From assembly GCA_046331565.1 (NCBI GenBank), contig JAXLQP010000001.1:248001-312000 (forward strand): 64,000 nucleotides of DNA, in the 5' to 3' direction. Under the pieces are notes generated by a model that did no database searches, had not been told where the DNA came from, and saw only the letters and a program-made list of their open reading frames with translations. Each line of letters starts with the position of its first letter. Within the stretch, counting starts at the first letter, position 1. Shown piece after piece: positions 61,411 through 64,000 of this stretch. A program made the translations under genes and the position numbers. Source of the stretch: DASRDU01 sp046331565 (GTDB taxonomy: Bacteria > Acidobacteriota > Blastocatellia > RBC074).

Positions 61411-63138
61411 ATGAAATCAGACAAGCTCCGTTTTTCCGTATTCATGCTGAGTCTTATTGCGCTGTGCGCCTGCCAGCGCGCGACTGAATCAACCAGCGCC
61501 GTTCAGCAGCGGCTGGTCGTGACCAGATCAGCCGGGCCGAAAACCTTCAATCGCCTTTTTTCAGCCGACGATCAGACGCACACCATCACCGGCTGCCTGC
61601 ACGGCGCGCTCGTCAGAATCAATCGCCAGACGCAGCAGGCCGAACCTGAACTGGCGACTTCGTGGCAGTCATCGCCCGATGGTCGAACGCTGACTTTCAG
61701 GCTGCGTCGTGACGTGAAATTTTCTGATGGTCATCCGTTCACGGCGGCTGATGTGCTGTTTACTTTTCAGCTCATCAGCGATCCGAAAATCACCGCGCCG
61801 GTTTCATCTTCGTTCAGCTTCAACGGGCAGCGAACGATGGTTGAGAAAGTTGACGATGAATCCGTGCGGTTCACTTTTCCCGCGTCTGTGGCGGCGGCTG
61901 AAAGGCTTTTTGACGGAGTGCCGATGCTGCCGCAACACGCGCTCGAAGCCGCTTACCGCGAAGGCCGCATCGAACAGGCCATGTCGCTGGCCGCCGCGCC
62001 GGAACAGGTCATCGGGCTGGGGCCGTTCAAATTGAAATCGTATCAGGCCGGTCAGCAGGTCGTGCTCGCGCGCAATGAACATTACTGGAAGAAGGACGTG
62101 AGCAGCAGAAAACTGCCGCTGGCTGATGAACTCATTTTTGAAATCGTGCCTGATCGCGCCGCGCAGATGCTCAGGTTTCAGAACGGCGAAAGCGATCTGT
62201 TCAGCCCGGTCAGTGCTGAAGACCTGGCCACGCTCAGGCCGCTGGAGCAGCAGGGCAAAGTCAGCATTCACGATCTGGGGCCGGGCCTGATTCGTGAGGT
62301 TTTCTGGTTCAATCAGAACGATGCGAAGAATCCCAAAACCGGCAAGCCGCTGGTTGATCCGGTCAAACTTGGCTGGTTCAGACAGACAAAATTCCGTCAG
62401 GCCGTTTCGCACGCGATTGACCGCGATGCCATCGTCAGACTCGCCTTTGCCGGAAAGGCCGAACCGCAGTGGGGCTTTCTTTCAGCGGGCGACAAATTGT
62501 GGTTTGAGCCGACCAGGACCTGGCCGCACAACCTCGACCGCGCGCGTGCGCTGCTCTCAGAAGCCGGGTTCAAATGGGCCGGTGAAGACGGATCGCTGAC
62601 CGATGCGCAGGGGCATCCGGTTGAATTCACGCTGCTGACCAATTCCGGCAACGCGCTGCGCCAGAAAATGAGCGCGCTGATTCAGGAAGACCTGGCGAAG
62701 CTTGGCATCAAAGTTAACCTGGCGGCGATTGATGCGAAATCTTTGCTTGGCCGGATCAATGAAAGCTTCGATTACGAAGCGTGCCTGCTCGCTGTTGTCA
62801 GCGGTGATGCTGATCCGAACGCGCACACCGGCATTCTGCTCAGCAGCGGCCCGAATCACTGGTGGCATCCCGGCCAGAACAAACCCGCCACCGCCTGGGA
62901 AGCGCGCATTGATGAGCTGATGCAGCAGCAGAAATCGGCTGTCAGCCAGCCGGAGCGCAAAAAAATCTTTGCCGAAGTTCAGCAGATCATGGCCGAAGAA
63001 CAGCCATTCATCTTTCTCGCCACACGCCACCTCATCGTTGCGGCCCGAACAGACATCGCCAATCTCAAACCCGCTCTGCTGCCCGATTTCGTGCTGTGGA
63101 ACAGCGAGGAACTTGGGCGCAGCAAAGCCATCAGATAG
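61411..63138 (+). CDS. ABC transporter substrate-binding lipoprotein (peptide/nickel type)
   Basis: 575 residues of the family 5 solute-binding proteins that feed peptide, nickel or related ABC importers. Lipoprotein leader: FSVFMLSLIALCAC, with cleavage before the second Cys. Hallmarks: PELATSWQSSPDGRTLTFRLRRDVKFSDGHPFTAADVLFTF near the N-terminus (in overlapping blocks), FRQAVSHAIDRDAIV in the middle, and DPNAHTGILLSS in the last third. A GGAGG box precedes the ATG. No permease or ATPase genes follow in the window, so the partner transporter must lie elsewhere. Confidence 0.94.
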   Translation: MKSDKLRFSVFMLSLIALCACQRATESTSAVQQRLVVTRSAGPKTFNRLFSADDQTHTITGCLHGALVRINRQTQQAEPELATSWQSSPDGRTLTFRLRRDVKFSDGHPFTAADVLFTFQLISDPKITAPVSSSFSFNGQRTMVEKVDDESVRFTFPASVAAAERLFDGVPMLPQHALEAAYREGRIEQAMSLAAAPEQVIGLGPFKLKSYQAGQQVVLARNEHYWKKDVSSRKLPLADELIFEIVPDRAAQMLRFQNGESDLFSPVSAEDLATLRPLEQQGKVSIHDLGPGLIREVFWFNQNDAKNPKTGKPLVDPVKLGWFRQTKFRQAVSHAIDRDAIVRLAFAGKAEPQWGFLSAGDKLWFEPTRTWPHNLDRARALLSEAGFKWAGEDGSLTDAQGHPVEFTLLTNSGNALRQKMSALIQEDLAKLGIKVNLAAIDAKSLLGRINESFDYEACLLAVVSGDADPNAHTGILLSSGPNHWWHPGQNKPATAWEARIDELMQQQKSAVSQPERKKIFAEVQQIMAEEQPFIFLATRHLIVAARTDIANLKPALLPDFVLWNSEELGRSKAIR

Positions 63139-63205
63139 ACCGCCGATGACACGGATGCGGTGCTGTAATCCGCCGCATTCGTGTCATCTGTGGTCTGTTT
63201 TATTT
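63137..63205 (+). terminator. Terminator after the solute-binding gene
   Basis: An interrupted stem, AGACC-GATGACACG-ATGCGG pairing with CCG-CGCAT-CGTGTCATC-GGTCT, is followed by TTTTATTT. Confidence 0.75.
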
Positions 63206-63443
63206 ACCGTCCTTCAATCCTCACACTGTCTCAACTTTGCCTGTCGGTGACACGCACTGTGGCAGCGCGGCACGTTCAGTGTCAGTCAAAAGATTTTGCC
63301 GTGCCCGTGTATTTTTCTGCCGCCTCGCTGCCACTCATTGAGTGAGCTGATTACAGCAGCCGCTGAAACCGTCCTGAACACAAACAACCGAAACAGACAG
63401 ACCCGGATTCGGGCAGAGGTCTGCACGCATCAGGAATTCAGGC
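63206..63443. other. Short gap before the last gene
   Basis: No gene or repeat recognised. The ribosome site CAGGA of the next gene lies at about 63431-63435; promoter not identified. Confidence 0.4.
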
Positions 63444-64000
63444 ATGAAAAAACTGCTGGTCTATTCGCACGACACTTACGGACTGGGCAACATTCGCCGG
63501 ATGCTCGCCATCTGCGAGCATCTGATTGAAACCATCCCTGATCTTTCAATTCTGCTGGTGACTGGTTCGCCGGTGATTCACAGCCTGCGACTGCCCGCGC
63601 GGCTCGATTACATCAAGCTGCCGTGTCTGACGCGCACTGAGCGCGATGATTACAGCGCGCGGTTTATGACCACGACCATTGGCGACACGATGCAGTTGCG
63701 CTCAGACCTGATTCTGGCCGCCACGGTCAACTATCGCCCCGATCTGCTGCTGGTGGATAAAAAGCCGCTGGGCATCAAGGGCGAACTGAGTGCGACGTTT
63801 GCCTGGCTGAAAGCGCACCTGCCGGAAACAAAAACCGTGCTGGTGCTGCGCGACATTCTGGATGCGCCCGAAAACACCATCGAAACCTGGGAACGCCAGG
63901 GCCATTACACCGCGATTCGCTGCTTTTATGACCGCGTGCTGGTGCTTGGGCAACACGAAGTCTTTGACCCGGTCAGTGAATATCTCTTTCCGGTTTCGGT
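63444..64000 (+). CDS. Glycosyltransferase-like protein (partial, cut by window end)
   Basis: The first 185 codons of a gene that runs off the window. It begins MKKLLVYSHDTYGLGNIRRM, a nucleotide-sugar-type N-terminus with GLGNIRR, and continues LDYIKLPCLTR, PDLLLVDKKPLGIKGEL and VLVLRDILDAPE. This matches the group of predicted glycosyltransferases related to family 28 (MurG-like fold). Acceptor and donor are unknown. Confidence 0.8.
   Translation, partial: MKKLLVYSHDTYGLGNIRRMLAICEHLIETIPDLSILLVTGSPVIHSLRLPARLDYIKLPCLTRTERDDYSARFMTTTIGDTMQLRSDLILAATVNYRPDLLLVDKKPLGIKGELSATFAWLKAHLPETKTVLVLRDILDAPENTIETWERQGHYTAIRCFYDRVLVLGQHEVFDPVSEYLFPVS

Overview
The window is a moderately GC-rich bacterial chromosome segment with no phage, plasmid, transposase or CRISPR genes. 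It opens with a classic translation/transcription block: tuf, rpmG, tRNA-Trp, secE, nusG, rplK, rplA, rplJ, rplL, rpoB, rpoC. Several traits fit an Acidobacteriota lineage, possibly Blastocatellia-like: a Cys-rich insertion in RpoB, a transaldolase/glucose-6-phosphate isomerase fusion, a PEP-CTERM protein, zinc-finger anti-sigma and CHAT genes, and gaps crowded with long palindromes. The placement is inference, not measurement.

Layout. 1-14.3 kb: tuf to rpoC on the plus strand, closed by a strong terminator. 14.5-18.85 kb: a secreted S8 protease with a hexapeptide-repeat tail and a secreted repeat protein, each with its own terminator. 18.9-29.5 kb: an accessory redox region on the minus strand (three zinc alcohol dehydrogenases, two short-chain dehydrogenases, an aldo/keto reductase, a cupin, a DUF2255-like protein, a cyclophilin-like lipoprotein and an AraC regulator), plus a frameshifted AraC gene on the plus strand. 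29.9-43 kb: purH, a PEP-CTERM protein, and a sugar-phosphate group (6-phosphogluconolactonase, HAD phosphatase, tal-pgi fusion, FGGY/gluconate kinase) interrupted by a large hybrid histidine kinase. 43-54 kb: an unknown secreted protein, an acyl-CoA dehydrogenase, a TolC/adaptor/RND efflux operon, a patatin/STAS pair and a small secreted protein. 54.3-61.2 kb: an RluA-type pseudouridine synthase, then a minus-strand cassette transcribed in the order ECF sigma factor, zinc-finger anti-sigma, TPR-CHAT caspase-like protease, exported subtilase. 61.4-64 kb: a peptide/solute-binding lipoprotein and the start of a glycosyltransferase-like gene cut by the window end.

Two things stand out. The sigma/anti-sigma/TPR-CHAT/S8 cassette looks like a protease-controlled regulatory or conflict switch; all catalytic residues are present and the CHAT and S8 genes overlap by 4 bp. 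Also, most sizeable intergenic gaps hold one or more long inverted repeats, many with perfect arms of 25-47 nt. At least three dispersed families can be recognised. No mobilising gene is visible.

Sequence quality caution: tuf carries three single-G losses within 70 bp that together restore frame, and an AraC gene carries one apparent single-base loss. Both could be assembly errors rather than biology.
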